Below are positions 33,953 to 43,403 of a DNA stretch of 64,000 bases, in pieces. Both the position numbers and the translations under genes were made by a program. The number at the start of each line of letters is the position of its first letter. Position 1 is the stretch's first letter. Origin of the DNA: JBCCAG01 sp050331115 (GTDB lineage Bacteria > Cyanobacteriota > Cyanobacteriia > CAKZMO01). The stretch spans positions 1-64,000 of the forward strand of contig JBHJHD010000048.1 of assembly GCA_050331115.1 (NCBI GenBank). Direction: 5' to 3'. Under the pieces are notes generated by a model that saw only the letters and a list, made by a program, of their open reading frames with translations, was not told where the DNA came from and searched no databases.

Positions 33953-36676
33953 TTACTTTTGGGTCAGCGACCAAACGCCGTCCCAATCCTCTGGGGGCGG
34001 GTTCTCAAGCCAGTGCTGACAGCGTTTGAGCTGCTCCGAGGCGGCCTTGTCATTGCAGTCAATATCCTCTAGGACTTGCCCAAACTGGGTCAAAGCCTTG
34101 GTGAATTGACGATTGAGATAGTACCGTCGACCTTGGGTATACAGATCGATGCGCCGCTGCTCTCGGTCTGAAAGCGTCTCGGACCGCAGACCCACTAAGT
34201 GATAAATGGCCACCGGCTCGGTCTTACCCTTTACCCGAATGCGGTCTAGCTCCAGTGCCCACACCTGATCGGCGCAGGGGCGGTAGGTATTTTCGCTAAT
34301 CACGATATCGCAGCCGTACTGCTTTGTCGCGCCCTCTAGCCGCGCCCCTAAGTTAACCCCGTCGCCAATTGCGGTGAACTCCATCCGCTTGCTAGAGCCA
34401 ATGTTGCCGCTGATGACGCTGCCGGAATTGATGCCGATGCCAATCTTAATGGGTGGCTGCTGCTTGGTCTCCCGAACCCGATTGAAGTCCTCGAGTCGGT
34501 GCCTCATCTCAATGCTGGTCTGCACAGCGCGCCAGGCGTGATCTTCTAAGGCCAGGGGTGAGCCAAACACGGCCATAATGGCGTCGCCGATGTATTTATC
34601 CAGGGTTCCTTTGTAGGCCATGACAGCGTCTACCATGGTCTCAAAGTAGTCGTTGAGCATGATCACCAGCTCTTCAGCATCCATGCTCTCAGCGATGGTG
34701 GTAAAGCTGCGAATATCAGAAAATAGGACTGACACCTCCTTGCGATCGCCCCCCAGCCGTAGCTCTCCAGAACTGAGCAGCTGCTCAGCCACTTCCTGGC
34801 TCATGTAGCGATACATGGTGCTCTTGAGCCGCTTTTCGTCGCTGATGTCGTCCATCACCACCAGCGCCCCGTATACATCGCTGGCGTCCTTGGCGTCGGC
34901 GATGGAGTTGATGGACAGGTGGACGCTGTGTTGGGCAACAGGGTGCACTTCCCCCCGCTTCGCGTCGAGGGTCTGCTCTGGGTAATACTGGCGACGGTCG
35001 CCTTCACCCTCGGGGGAAAGAGCGCGCCGGAAGCAGGCTGAAAAGTCGAGCTCCTCGATGGCGATTAGCGTATCGATCCTGCGGCCTTCGAGCGCGACAT
35101 CGTCAGCCACGTGGAGCAGGGCGCGGGCGCTGCTGTTGGCCGCAATGATGCGCCCCTCGTGGTCAGTAGACAGTACACCGTTGGAGAGCGATCGCAGAAT
35201 ATCGCGCTGCATCAGCTCCTGCTGCTTAACGGTGTCGAATAGCTTGGCGTTTTGCAGCGCAACGCCCGCCTGGGTATTAAACGCCTGCATAAACTCTAGA
35301 TCCGTGCGGTTGAAGCTGGCCCGCCAGCGCTCAGGAGCCTCGGGCCAGTGGGCCGGATTGTAGGGGGGAAATTCGCCCTGACGCACTTTATTAATCAGCT
35401 GGGTGACGCCGATCAGGTCGCCGTCTGTGTTAAATACCGGCATGCAGAGGATGCTGCAGGTGCGGTAGCCGCTGTGGCGATCGGTCTCCTTCGACTTCTC
35501 GGCGTTGGGATCATTGTAGAGGTCGAAGGGCACGATCACCGGCGCTTGGGTAGTGGCGGCCTGCCCCGCAAAGCCAGCGTCTTTCGGAATCCGGTATTCC
35601 TGCAGCTCTCCCTGGATAGGAATGCGGGTCCACAGCTCTTGGCGCTCCTCATCCAGCAGCCAGAGGGTGCTGCGGTCGGCCTGCATCAGCTCCTTTGCCT
35701 CGTTCATCACCCGCTCTAGGGTTTCGCTCAAATCGAGGCTGCTTTGGCTGAGGGCCTGGGTTGCCTTCATCAAGGCTGACGCGGCCCGCTGCTTTTGGGC
35801 CGCCCTATAAAAAGAGCGCGATGACTCTAGGATTAAGCGAATTGAAGGGGCAAACTCGTTAAAGAGGTCCTCATCGACCTCGGAAAAGCCACTTGGGTCG
35901 ATGCGCTCATCTAGCGGCGCTTGGGAGGCATAATCTGGCTTTAGCTTGTTGATGAGCTGGACGACCGCCACCAAGCTGTCTTGGTTATCTAGCAGCGGCA
36001 TCACCAGCATGGTGTAGGTCCGATACCCGGTAGCCTGGTCGGTCTGCTTGGCAAAGCCGGCCCGGGGATCGTCGTAAAAGTCAAACGCAATGTTGACGGC
36101 TCGCTTAGATGTCGCGACTTCGCCCGCGATGCCCTGGGTCTCCGGAAACCGCAGCTCTAGATTGCTGCCGTTATCGTCCTTAGCAACAATGGACCAAAGC
36201 TCTTTCTTATCCTCGTCTCGCAGGTAGATGGTGGTCCGGTCTGCATTGAGCAACTCACCCGTCTTCAGGGTAATTGAGCGCAGCATCTCGTTGAGAATAG
36301 CCTCAAAATCCTGGCTGTCCAGCAGGGAGTCGAGCATAGTCAACGTCTGGTTGACGACCCGCAGCTTTTTCTCGACATCCTCCACCACCTTCTTGAAGTT
36401 CACCGTGGTCAGCGGGGCCAAAAAAGCCTCGAAGCTGCCCTTGGCGATCGCCAGCGTACTGCTGGTCGGGGCCAGCAGGCTAGAGGTTTCGTTGGTGGGC
36501 GTTGAGGGCTGACTCGTGTGGGGAAATGATGCCGCTGATGGTTCAGCGGCGAGGGTTTGAGCTGCGACGCTAATGGTAACGTCAGCGTTGGGAACTGTAC
36601 CGCTAACCGCATCAAAAGATGACGGCTCCACTGACGGCTCGGACGGGCTAGGATCGGGCACAGGAAGGGCACTCAT
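33953..36676 (-). CDS. Class III adenylate cyclase, GAF-GAF-PAS-CHD (CyaB1/CyaB2 type)
   Basis: The 907-residue protein has a disordered N-terminus, GAF-A (about 115-290), GAF-B (about 310-480), a PAS region (about 495-640), a cyclase domain (about 645-835) and a short TPR-like tail. The order matches Anabaena CyaB1/CyaB2, whose GAF domains sense cyclic nucleotides. GAF-A carries the full NK...F-x3-DE motif (INKL...FSEVDEDL); in GAF-B the last position is Leu (FNRTDLEF). In the catalytic domain, LFSDIRSFT and KYIGDAIMAVF hold the metal Asp residues; the Lys, and Thr in MEFTAIGDGVN, specify adenine, so cAMP is the expected product. Confidence 0.9.
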   Translation of the reverse strand: MSALPVPDPSPSEPSVEPSSFDAVSGTVPNADVTISVAAQTLAAEPSAASFPHTSQPSTPTNETSSLLAPTSSTLAIAKGSFEAFLAPLTTVNFKKVVEDVEKKLRVVNQTLTMLDSLLDSQDFEAILNEMLRSITLKTGELLNADRTTIYLRDEDKKELWSIVAKDDNGSNLELRFPETQGIAGEVATSKRAVNIAFDFYDDPRAGFAKQTDQATGYRTYTMLVMPLLDNQDSLVAVVQLINKLKPDYASQAPLDERIDPSGFSEVDEDLFNEFAPSIRLILESSRSFYRAAQKQRAASALMKATQALSQSSLDLSETLERVMNEAKELMQADRSTLWLLDEERQELWTRIPIQGELQEYRIPKDAGFAGQAATTQAPVIVPFDLYNDPNAEKSKETDRHSGYRTCSILCMPVFNTDGDLIGVTQLINKVRQGEFPPYNPAHWPEAPERWRASFNRTDLEFMQAFNTQAGVALQNAKLFDTVKQQELMQRDILRSLSNGVLSTDHEGRIIAANSSARALLHVADDVALEGRRIDTLIAIEELDFSACFRRALSPEGEGDRRQYYPEQTLDAKRGEVHPVAQHSVHLSINSIADAKDASDVYGALVVMDDISDEKRLKSTMYRYMSQEVAEQLLSSGELRLGGDRKEVSVLFSDIRSFTTIAESMDAEELVIMLNDYFETMVDAVMAYKGTLDKYIGDAIMAVFGSPLALEDHAWRAVQTSIEMRHRLEDFNRVRETKQQPPIKIGIGINSGSVISGNIGSSKRMEFTAIGDGVNLGARLEGATKQYGCDIVISENTYRPCADQVWALELDRIRVKGKTEPVAIYHLVGLRSETLSDREQRRIDLYTQGRRYYLNRQFTKALTQFGQVLEDIDCNDKAASEQLKRCQHWLENPPPEDWDGVWSLTQK

Positions 36677-36729
36677 AGAGGCATATTTAGCAATCGGCAG
36701 TTGGGTCGCGATATGTTTTGAAAGGAGTC

Positions 36730-36870
36730 ATGCTTCGCTACTGGTTGGGAAGCACCATCACCGCTGCGATATCAACATGGAGTAGTTCTGCCATTACTTT
36801 AGCAGGTCTAATTATTGGGGCAGCGATTTACCGGCCTGCGGCGCGTTCAGAGTTGAAAATTCAGGCTTGA
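36730..36870 (+). CDS. Possible 46-residue single-helix membrane protein
   Basis: ATG 36730 to TGA 36868-36870 encodes MLRYWLGSTITAAISTWSSS followed by AITLAGLIIGAAIYRPAARS and a short polar end: one membrane helix with a basic C-terminal side. AAAGGAG (36721-36727) is an excellent Shine-Dalgarno match but only 2 bases from the ATG, closer than usual. It lies alone on the plus strand between two minus-strand genes. I do not recognise it; it may be a small membrane peptide or chance. Confidence 0.35.
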   Translation: MLRYWLGSTITAAISTWSSSAITLAGLIIGAAIYRPAARSELKIQA

Positions 36871-36898
36871 GAAACCGAAACCGTCTAACACAGCGTAG

Positions 36899-38050
36899 CT
36901 ATTGGACAGCGTCTAGCCGAGAGGACTGAAGCCTGTCGATCCAGCCTTTTAGGTAGGCTCGGTTCTGCTCCTGCTCGGAAGGGTCTTCTGTACTAAATGG
37001 GAAGGGGGCCAATCCCTGAATTGCCGCAGTGGTAACGCAAAACATCGACTTTTGAAATGTTTCGCAGATTTTGACCTTTATGTCGTCTTCCCCGCGGCCG
37101 CGATGGCGGTAGAACTCCTGCAGTGCGTCCGGCAGAAAATGGCGCATATCCTGCATCAGCTGCGTGGGCGGAATGCCCGAACCACCGATGGGTAGCGGGT
37201 CTGCGTAGAGCGCGCCATAGGTAAAGTCCTGCTTGTAGAGGGGAATCTGGTAGGCCTGGGCGTTGTATGAAATAGTGCCGGGGAATGGCGTGCCCCTAAA
37301 AAATATGGCCTCGACGTAGGGGACCGCCAAATCGGGCAAAAACGTGAGCCCAGCAGACTTGGGAATTACGTCGTAGGTGCGATGATCTGCGGCCGGTCCC
37401 GAGGAGCCATGGCCCACCGTAACGCTGTAGGTCACCGGGTTACCGGCGGCGGCCACCAAGCCCTCACGGATGTGGTCAACCACGTCAGGGACAGCGGTGA
37501 TTTTACCCTGCTCGTAGCGCTCGTACAGGGCCAAGAACATATCGCTCATCACCCGCCAAAACTGCCCTAGGCCGTGAAAGTAGGCCATCAGCCGCATCTG
37601 CTCGGGCAAGAACTCCGGAAATGTCCGGTGCAGGGCACGCACTAAAGGATTGTGCCTAAATTTACGCTGAATAATGGGCTCGACCCTAGGCTTAAACGTC
37701 AGCTCATCGACGAAGCTCGCTAGGCCGCCGCCGCCGTGCCAATACATCGACTTGCCGCAGTATTCAGCGTATTCGTAGTTGAGGCGGTTGTGTCGCCAGT
37801 GCTTCAGCAACTTGGACAAAGAGACCTCGCCGTTAAAGTACTTGAAGAACGGAAAAAAGATGAGGAACTGGTTTTCAGCCGTGTAAATTAGGTTGCGGGA
37901 GTAGGCGTCTAGCACTACGCCGTAGCTCTTTAGGATGCCCACCACCTCTAACAGGTGAAGCTCGGAGTCGCTGAGCAGCGCCTCACCAGCCTCTAGCCGC
38001 TGAACGTAGGGATTCTGAGGGGGATTTGACGAGGGCTTGACGGTAACCAT
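36899..38050 (-). CDS. chpX: CO2 hydration protein ChpX (CupB)
   Basis: The 383-residue protein belongs to the ChpX/ChpY family, with YGVVLDAYSRNLIYTAENQFL, FFPFFKYFNGE, FLPEQMRLMAYFHGLGQFWRVMSDMF, TYDVIPKSAGLTFLPDLAVPYVEAIFFRGTPFPGTI and DALQEFYRHRGRGEDDIKVKICETFQKSMFCVT. These proteins attach to NDH-1 complexes and convert CO2 to bicarbonate with electron flow. Linkage to ndhD and ndhF next to the ccm operon, and absence of cupS, favour the constitutive ChpX (NDH-1MS') over the low-CO2-induced ChpY; sequence alone does not let me decide fully. Confidence 0.85.
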   Translation of the reverse strand: MVTVKPSSNPPQNPYVQRLEAGEALLSDSELHLLEVVGILKSYGVVLDAYSRNLIYTAENQFLIFFPFFKYFNGEVSLSKLLKHWRHNRLNYEYAEYCGKSMYWHGGGGLASFVDELTFKPRVEPIIQRKFRHNPLVRALHRTFPEFLPEQMRLMAYFHGLGQFWRVMSDMFLALYERYEQGKITAVPDVVDHIREGLVAAAGNPVTYSVTVGHGSSGPAADHRTYDVIPKSAGLTFLPDLAVPYVEAIFFRGTPFPGTISYNAQAYQIPLYKQDFTYGALYADPLPIGGSGIPPTQLMQDMRHFLPDALQEFYRHRGRGEDDIKVKICETFQKSMFCVTTAAIQGLAPFPFSTEDPSEQEQNRAYLKGWIDRLQSSRLDAVQ

Positions 38051-38124
38051 GACCTAACTACACGCTGAGGACGTCTGGTGAAATATTTAAGAGCAGCGAG
38101 GCTCCTAATCGATATTGTAAAGGG

Positions 38125-39675
38125 CTAGAGCAGGCCGGGCGCAACGAATGGTCCCGCCGTCGATTTTTGAGGCGCGGGATGTCTTGGGGCGATCGCCTCC
38201 ATCTGGCCCGTCAGCAGGTCGCTGACCTCCGGTTCACTCCAGCGCAGCATCCAGTTTGGCTTAAGGCCGAAGGCCAGCACCAGAGCCACTAGGGCGAGAG
38301 CCGGCATCCGCTCTCCCCAGGTGACCGGGGCTAGGCGGGACAGCTCCTCGGGAAGTCGGCCAAAGAATACCCGGTTCACCATCAGCAGGAAGTACACCGC
38401 CGTCAGGCCGGTGCCCACCATGCAGAGCAGCGTCTCTATTGGAAAGATGGGGAAACTGCCCCGAAAGACCAAGAATTCGGCGATAAAGCCGACTAAGCCC
38501 GGAAGCCCGGAGCTCGCCATTACCCCCAAAATCATTAGGCTACCGATGAGGGGCAGACCTCGCTCTGGGTTGAGCAGCCCCTTGAGCTTGTAGACGTCCC
38601 GCGTGCCGGTTTTCTTGTAGACCACGCCCACCAGCAGAAACAGCAGCGCCGAGATCAGGCCGTGGCTCACCATTTGAAAGACGGCGGCCACGATGCTCAG
38701 TCGGGTAGTAGCGGCGGTGGCCAACAGGATAAAGGCCATATGGGCAATGGAAGAGTAGGCCACCACCTTCTTCATGTCGGTCTGGGCAATGGCGCAGGAC
38801 GCGCCGTAAAGAGCGCTCACTGCGGCCCAAATTGCCAGCCAGGGGGCGACCACAACCCAGGCATCAAAGAACAGCCCCAGCCCGAAGCGCAGCAGCCCAT
38901 AGGTCCCTAGCTTTAGCAGCACGCCGGCCAGGAGCACCGAGATCGGCGTAGAGGCCTCGACGTGGGCGTCAGGAAGCCAGGTGTGAAACGGGAAAAACGG
39001 AATTTTGATGGCGAACCCGATGAGCAAGCTGCCCAGCAGGAAGAGCTGGGCCTTGAGGCCCACGGAGGGGGCCAGCGATCGCAGCACGCCATAGTTGAAG
39101 CTAGTGGTCTCGGTGAGCCAGGCCAGCCCCAAGAAGGCAGCCAGAATAAACACCCCGGAGAGCGCCGTGTAGATCAAAAACTTGGTGGCGGCGTAGCCCC
39201 GCTTTGCCCCCCCCCAGATGGCAATCAGAAAATAGAGGGGAATAATCTCCAGCTCGTAAAATAGAAAGAACAGCAGCACGTCCTGCGCCAAAAAAGCGCC
39301 CACAACCCCGACGTTGAGCAGCAGAATCATTACGTAGTAGAAGCGGGGCCGGATGATCTTGCGATCGCTGCTGAGGATAGCAATCACCGTCAAGAAGCTG
39401 TTCAAGACGACCAGCGGCAGAGAGAGCCCGTCTAGGCCGAGCTGGTAACTCAGCCCAATGGTGCTGATCCAGGCAATGTCCTCTGAGAACTGCAGCCCCG
39501 GCGCCAGCTCAAACTGAATTACCAGCACAATCGTCCAGATCAGCGTCACTACGGCGATCGCAAGCGCCGCCGTTCGAAAGCGCTGATCCGCGGCTTTGGG
39601 CAGTAGGCATAGAATTGCCACCCCCAGCAGCGGTAACCAAATTAGTGCACTCAGCATCAATGCTCTCCCTACCAA
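38125..39675 (-). CDS. ndhD4: NDH-1 subunit NdhD4
   Basis: The 516-residue protein is a NuoM/NdhD-type antiporter-like subunit with 14 predicted helices: LGLDGLSLPLVVLNSFLTVIA, FLFYELEIIPLYFLIAIWGG (with the key membrane Glu), FPFHTWLPDAHVEASTPISVLLAGVLLKLGTYGLLRFG, IAQTDMKKVVAYSSIAHM. It forms part of the proton-pumping arm of an NDH-1 complex. Its position between ndhF and chpX assigns it to the CO2-uptake form NdhD4 (D3 is the alternative). It is 74 bp upstream of chpX and 84 bp after ndhF4 on the same strand. Confidence 0.88.
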   Translation of the reverse strand: MVGRALMLSALIWLPLLGVAILCLLPKAADQRFRTAALAIAVVTLIWTIVLVIQFELAPGLQFSEDIAWISTIGLSYQLGLDGLSLPLVVLNSFLTVIAILSSDRKIIRPRFYYVMILLLNVGVVGAFLAQDVLLFFLFYELEIIPLYFLIAIWGGAKRGYAATKFLIYTALSGVFILAAFLGLAWLTETTSFNYGVLRSLAPSVGLKAQLFLLGSLLIGFAIKIPFFPFHTWLPDAHVEASTPISVLLAGVLLKLGTYGLLRFGLGLFFDAWVVVAPWLAIWAAVSALYGASCAIAQTDMKKVVAYSSIAHMAFILLATAATTRLSIVAAVFQMVSHGLISALLFLLVGVVYKKTGTRDVYKLKGLLNPERGLPLIGSLMILGVMASSGLPGLVGFIAEFLVFRGSFPIFPIETLLCMVGTGLTAVYFLLMVNRVFFGRLPEELSRLAPVTWGERMPALALVALVLAFGLKPNWMLRWSEPEVSDLLTGQMEAIAPRHPAPQKSTAGPFVAPGLL

Positions 39676-39733
39676 AGCTCCATGTCGTTGCCAGCGCGCT
39701 CTGGCGCGCTCTTTGTCGCTAACTCGCTAGCCG

Positions 39734-39763
39734 ACCTATCTCCTTTAGACCTATCTCCTTTAG
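39734..39763. repeat. Two exact 15-bp tandem copies at the ndhF4 stop
   Basis: ACCTATCTCCTTTAG occurs at 39734-39748 and 39749-39763. Read on the minus strand each copy contains TAAAGGAGAT; the upstream copy supplies the ndhF4 TAA stop. Each unit also contains an AAAGGAG Shine-Dalgarno-like string, though both lie too far (about 60-85 bases) from the ndhD4 start to be its ribosome site. Confidence 0.9.
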
Positions 39764-41628
39764 AAGATCCAGCTGACCCAGCCGGCGGTGACCAGCAGCA
39801 AAACGCCGACGCCAATCAAAATTGTGAGAACGTAGGACTGCGATTGCCCAGAAGCGCTGTATTTGAGCGCCTGACCGCCAAACACCGTCACAACGCCGAC
39901 CAGGTTGACGAATCCATCTACCACATAGCGATCGAACCAGGCGCTGGCGCTAGCGATCGTGCTCACCAGCCAAACTACGGTCCGATCGTAGAGTCGCTCG
40001 ATGTAGAAGTCATAGGCCAGCAAATCCTGCATAAACCGCAGCGCGACCCCTACTGGACGAGCCCAGGCGCGCCGAAGCTGGATGGTGCCCCCCATAATGC
40101 AGCCTATCAGGCCCGACATCAAGATTAGCAGCACCGATAGGCGCGCCTCGGTTGGACTTGCGGCCTGCAGCGGAATTGAATGGTTGAGCAGTAGAGGCCA
40201 GCGAATTGGAATCAGCGGCGATAGCGCCACGATGATGGTCAGGCTCACCATGGGCAGCGCCATAGGCCAAGACACCTCTGGAGCCCGTCTTGTCTTGGGC
40301 TGTGGCGTCCCGCAAAATACGAGGCGAAATACCCGCGTCAAGTTGAGCGCCGTGAGCAGATTGACAATCAGCAGCAGACCTAGAAGCCAAACGGGCATCA
40401 CCCAGGTGCCGCTAGCCCAGCGCTGCACAATCCAAAACGCGCCTAGGGGAAATAGGGCGATGAGGTTAGCGCTGCCCACAACGAACGCCGTCGTGGTCGC
40501 GGGCATGCGCGACCACAGCCCGCCCATCTCGGTCATATTTTGGTTATGGGTGGTGAAGATCACCGCGCCGATGCTCATGAACATCAGCGCCTTGGCCATG
40601 GCGTGCACCAGCAGCAGCAGCAGCGCCACATCGACTTGCCCCACCCCAACGGCCACAAACACGAGCCCCATCCAGGCGCTAGTGGAGTGGGAGAGGGTGC
40701 GCTTAATGTCGATTTGGGCCACGCTCACTAGGGAGGCCCCGATGGCTGTAATGCTGCCGATGATAATTAGGGCGTCTTCAGAGACTGGAGATAGGGTAAA
40801 CACCGGCTGCAGCTTGATGAGCACATAGGCCCCAGCTGAGACCACCACGGAGTTTCGCATAATTCCCGCTGGGTTGGGCCCCTCCATTGCTTCATCCAGC
40901 CAGAGATTTAGCGGGAACTGGGCGCACTTACCCGTGGGCCCCGCGATTAGGGCTAGACCCAACAGCGCTGCAACCAGCGGGGGTAAGGGGGTTGCGATCG
41001 CCCAGGCCTGGAGGTCAGAGAAGGTCAGGCCTTCACCGAAGCTGGAGAGGGCAACCAGACCCATGAGCAAAATAATGTCTCCGACGCGCTTGGTCAAAAA
41101 GGCGTCGCGGGCGGCGGTAATCACGAGGGGCTGAGCGTACCAAAACCCAACGAGCAGGTAGGATGACAGGGTAAGCGCTTCAAGCAGGCCATAGCTCAAA
41201 AACAGGGAATCGCTGATGGCGATGCCGCTGAGGGCCGCCTCAAAAAAGCCCATCAGCCCATAGAAGCGGCCTAGGGACCAATCTTTCTCCATGTAGCCCA
41301 GCGCATAGAGCTGGGCAAGAAAGCTGATTCCGGCCACCAGCTGCATCGCGCCCAGGTTGGTGGCCGAGATCTCCACCACCAAAGGCAGATTTAGATCCGC
41401 TACCGTCAGCCACTGAAACGTAATTTGCTGCGGCGGCTGCCCCCAGGCTGCGGTAAATGCGATCGCCCCGTGCAAAAACGCGATCAGGGTCGTAAGCAAA
41501 TTGACGTAGGCCGCCGGACGCTGGCCGCCCTGCCGTACAAACCCGACAGACCAGGGCAGCGTCAAGAGCGCCCCTAGCAGCCCGTAGAGAGGAATACACC
41601 AGCTTGATTGCAGCAGCGCCTGCATCAT
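39760..41628 (-). CDS. ndhF4: NDH-1 subunit NdhF4
   Basis: The 622-residue protein is a NuoL/NdhF-type subunit of the CO2-uptake NDH-1, with motifs such as LGYMEKDWSLGRFYGLMGFFEAAL, DAFLTKRVGDIILLMG, LALIAGPTGKCAQFPLNLWLDEAMEGPNPAGIMRNSVVVSAGAYVL and VAQIDIKRTLSHSTSAWMGLVFVAVG. It has about 16 helices and ends with a short C-terminal helix. In NdhF3/F4 the GPTGKCAQFPLNLWL segment replaces the AGKSAQFP version of respiratory NdhF1. First gene of the minus-strand trio ndhF4-ndhD4-chpX, divergent from ccmK. Confidence 0.9.
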   Translation of the reverse strand: MMQALLQSSWCIPLYGLLGALLTLPWSVGFVRQGGQRPAAYVNLLTTLIAFLHGAIAFTAAWGQPPQQITFQWLTVADLNLPLVVEISATNLGAMQLVAGISFLAQLYALGYMEKDWSLGRFYGLMGFFEAALSGIAISDSLFLSYGLLEALTLSSYLLVGFWYAQPLVITAARDAFLTKRVGDIILLMGLVALSSFGEGLTFSDLQAWAIATPLPPLVAALLGLALIAGPTGKCAQFPLNLWLDEAMEGPNPAGIMRNSVVVSAGAYVLIKLQPVFTLSPVSEDALIIIGSITAIGASLVSVAQIDIKRTLSHSTSAWMGLVFVAVGVGQVDVALLLLLVHAMAKALMFMSIGAVIFTTHNQNMTEMGGLWSRMPATTTAFVVGSANLIALFPLGAFWIVQRWASGTWVMPVWLLGLLLIVNLLTALNLTRVFRLVFCGTPQPKTRRAPEVSWPMALPMVSLTIIVALSPLIPIRWPLLLNHSIPLQAASPTEARLSVLLILMSGLIGCIMGGTIQLRRAWARPVGVALRFMQDLLAYDFYIERLYDRTVVWLVSTIASASAWFDRYVVDGFVNLVGVVTVFGGQALKYSASGQSQSYVLTILIGVGVLLLVTAGWVSWIF

Positions 41629-42630
41629 CGCGATCGCTTTATCTCAGTAAATTAATTTGCACTTGAGCCAGTAATGTTTCGGCCCTGGCAGCCTTGAGCC
41701 CTGACAGCTCTTAGCCCGATAGCCTCTGGCTTAAACATCTAGCTCCAATATCTAGCCCTACCTAGCAGCCATCAGTCATGGTTTTACCGCAGCTCTGGCA
41801 TGAGTCCTAAATGGTCCGAGCTGGCTGCCGCGAGCTTGGGCATGAGCCTAGCGTTGGCTGTGCTGCGGCAACTCTACTAAATCTGGGCCAACCCCACTAA
41901 ACCCAGTAGGCTCTAGCGGACAGATTCGACCCTCCGCCCATAAAACTCCCGCCAATGTGATGTAAATAAGCCTTGCCGAGAGAATCATAGATATTTGTCT
42001 GAGCTTAGCTTCTAGCTTACCAGCGAACGGGGCGATGAATAAACGCCGCTAAAAACATCTCCGCTAGGCGCTATAGGCGGTTCTACAGACATCCTGTGCA
42101 CCACATCCTTGCACCGTGCGAACGAGTCATCATAACGCTCCATCGACGGAGCCTATACCGCTGAAACCCGTAACTTCATGAAGCGCAGAGAAGCTCTCAC
42201 CCCAGGCGCTGCTGCAATTTGCTGCTGTGATTTGCTGTCCCGAGCTACACATCGCGAGCTATATGCATGAAAAAATATCCAAAAAGGAACCTGCGAAAAC
42301 GTCTACACCAAAACGGTCGGAGCAACTGTTTTAAATCATTAAAAATAGTCAACAAGCAACTCGGCCTGTCACCATTTGTCGCTTGCTCGAAGCAATTGCA
42401 CCCTTTACCTGTATATGAGGCTGGCTTATTGGAGGAATTTGAAATAATCATTCTAGGTTATATTGCCAAAGGTCAGAGCGGACCTGTATTCTTGAGTTTG
42501 GTAATTTTTAATTCACGTTTCTCTGGAGACCCTTGAGCAAGAGCATGAGGCAAAGCTGTGCTAATTGTTTGCCGATCTTCTTCAGAGATTCAGACCAAAC
42601 TTTGCGTATTAAGCTTTAGGAGACTAAGTA
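41629..42630. other. 1-kb divergent spacer between ndhF4 and ccmK
   Basis: This long spacer must contain the promoters of both CO2-concentrating operons. I see several AT-rich stretches (41990-42050, 42260-42350) and TAGCCC/AGCTC-type short repetitive text around 41690-41770, but no tRNA and no convincing gene. The longest plus-strand open frame (42267-42536, MKKYPKRNLRKRLH...) has no family resemblance and no ribosome site. The ccmK ribosome-binding sequence AGGAG lies at 42618-42622. A CcmR- or CmpR-type binding site could be here but I cannot identify one reliably. Confidence 0.5.
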
Positions 42631-42939
42631 ATGCCAATTGCAGTTGGAATGGTAGAAACTCTCGGATTTCCCGCCGTCGTCGAGGCCGCTGACGCCATGG
42701 TGAAGGCTGCCCGGGTCACGCTAGTGGGCTATGAGAAGATCGGAAGCGGCCGGGTTACGGTAATTGTTCGAGGAGACGTCTCCGAAGTGCAGGCATCCGT
42801 TGCCGCTGGTATTGACAACGCGAAGCGCGTCAATGGCGGCGAGGTTCTATCGACTCACATCATCGCTCGTCCGCACGAAAACCTGGAGTATGTCTTGCCG
42901 ATCCGGTATACCGAGGCGGTAGAGCAGTTTAGGAGCTAG
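42631..42939 (+). CDS. ccmK: Carboxysome shell hexamer protein CcmK (CcmK2-like)
   Basis: The 102-residue protein is a BMC-domain shell protein: MPIAVGMVETLGFPAVVEAADAMVKAARVTLVGYEKIGSGRVTVIVRGDVSEVQ, with the pore loop KIGSG, and a C-terminal HIIARPHENLEYVLPIRYTE. It is very close to CcmK2, the main facet hexamer. AGGAG stands 8 bases before the ATG. Unlike many beta-cyanobacteria there is no second ccmK copy next to it. Confidence 0.96.
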   Translation: MPIAVGMVETLGFPAVVEAADAMVKAARVTLVGYEKIGSGRVTVIVRGDVSEVQASVAAGIDNAKRVNGGEVLSTHIIARPHENLEYVLPIRYTEAVEQFRS

Positions 42940-43001
42940 GCGCTTTTGCTGAGTTCTGCTGCGTCAAATGCAGAGGCGATCGCTTTGGGCTTTGCCCTAA
43001 G

Positions 43002-43027
43002 TACCGCTGTGGTGGGGGCAAGCGGTA
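43002..43027 (+). promoter_or_regulatory. Stem-loop in the ccmK-ccmL spacer
   Basis: TACCGCT (43002-43008) and AGCGGTA (43021-43027) form a perfect 7-bp stem with a 12-nt G-rich loop between ccmK and ccmL. It could slow 3' decay of the ccmK message so hexamers outnumber the pentamer CcmL, but this is only inference. Confidence 0.4.
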
Positions 43028-43100
43028 TTCTGCTGGCTTGTCCTTGCCGCCTTGTTTCAAGTGCGGCGCCGGTAAATTTTATGATGGGGCAAACTGTTCG

Positions 43101-43403
43101 ATGCGAATTGCTAAAGTTCGCGGCACCGTTGTAAGCACTCAAAAAGAGCAAAGCTTAACGGGAGTCAAGTTTCTTTTGGTGCAGTTTGTTGACGAAAGCG
43201 GCAATGAGCTAGACGAGTACGAGGTGGCGGCCGACAACGTCGGCGCGGGCGTTAGCGAGTGGGTCTTGGTCTGCCGAGGCAGCGCAGCCCGCCAGTTTGA
43301 CAGCGGGGAACGCCGTCCATTAGACGCGTTGGTTGTTGGTATTATAGATACGATAAGCGTCGACCGGGAATTCTTGTACAGCAAGCGTGAGCAAGACCAA
43401 TAG
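43101..43403 (+). CDS. ccmL: Carboxysome vertex pentamer protein CcmL
   Basis: From ATG 43101 (100 residues) the protein reads MRIAKVRGTVVSTQKEQSLTGVKFLLVQFVDESG, NVGAGVSEWVLVCRGSAARQF and RRPLDALVVGIIDTISVD: the BMC-vertex (EutN/CcmL) family. Pentamers close the icosahedral vertices of the shell. The frame continues upstream to 43038, but the family starts at MRIA. Confidence 0.95.
   Translation: MRIAKVRGTVVSTQKEQSLTGVKFLLVQFVDESGNELDEYEVAADNVGAGVSEWVLVCRGSAARQFDSGERRPLDALVVGIIDTISVDREFLYSKREQDQ

Noticed and set aside
39734..39763. Duplicated Shine-Dalgarno sites for ndhD4
   Set aside because: Both AAAGGAG strings are about 60-85 bases from the ndhD4 ATG, too far for direct use; treated as a tandem repeat at the ndhF4 stop.
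42267..42536. 89-codon frame in the ndhF4-ccmK spacer
   Set aside because: No ribosome site, no recognisable domain, and an opposite-strand frame of similar quality covers the same bases.
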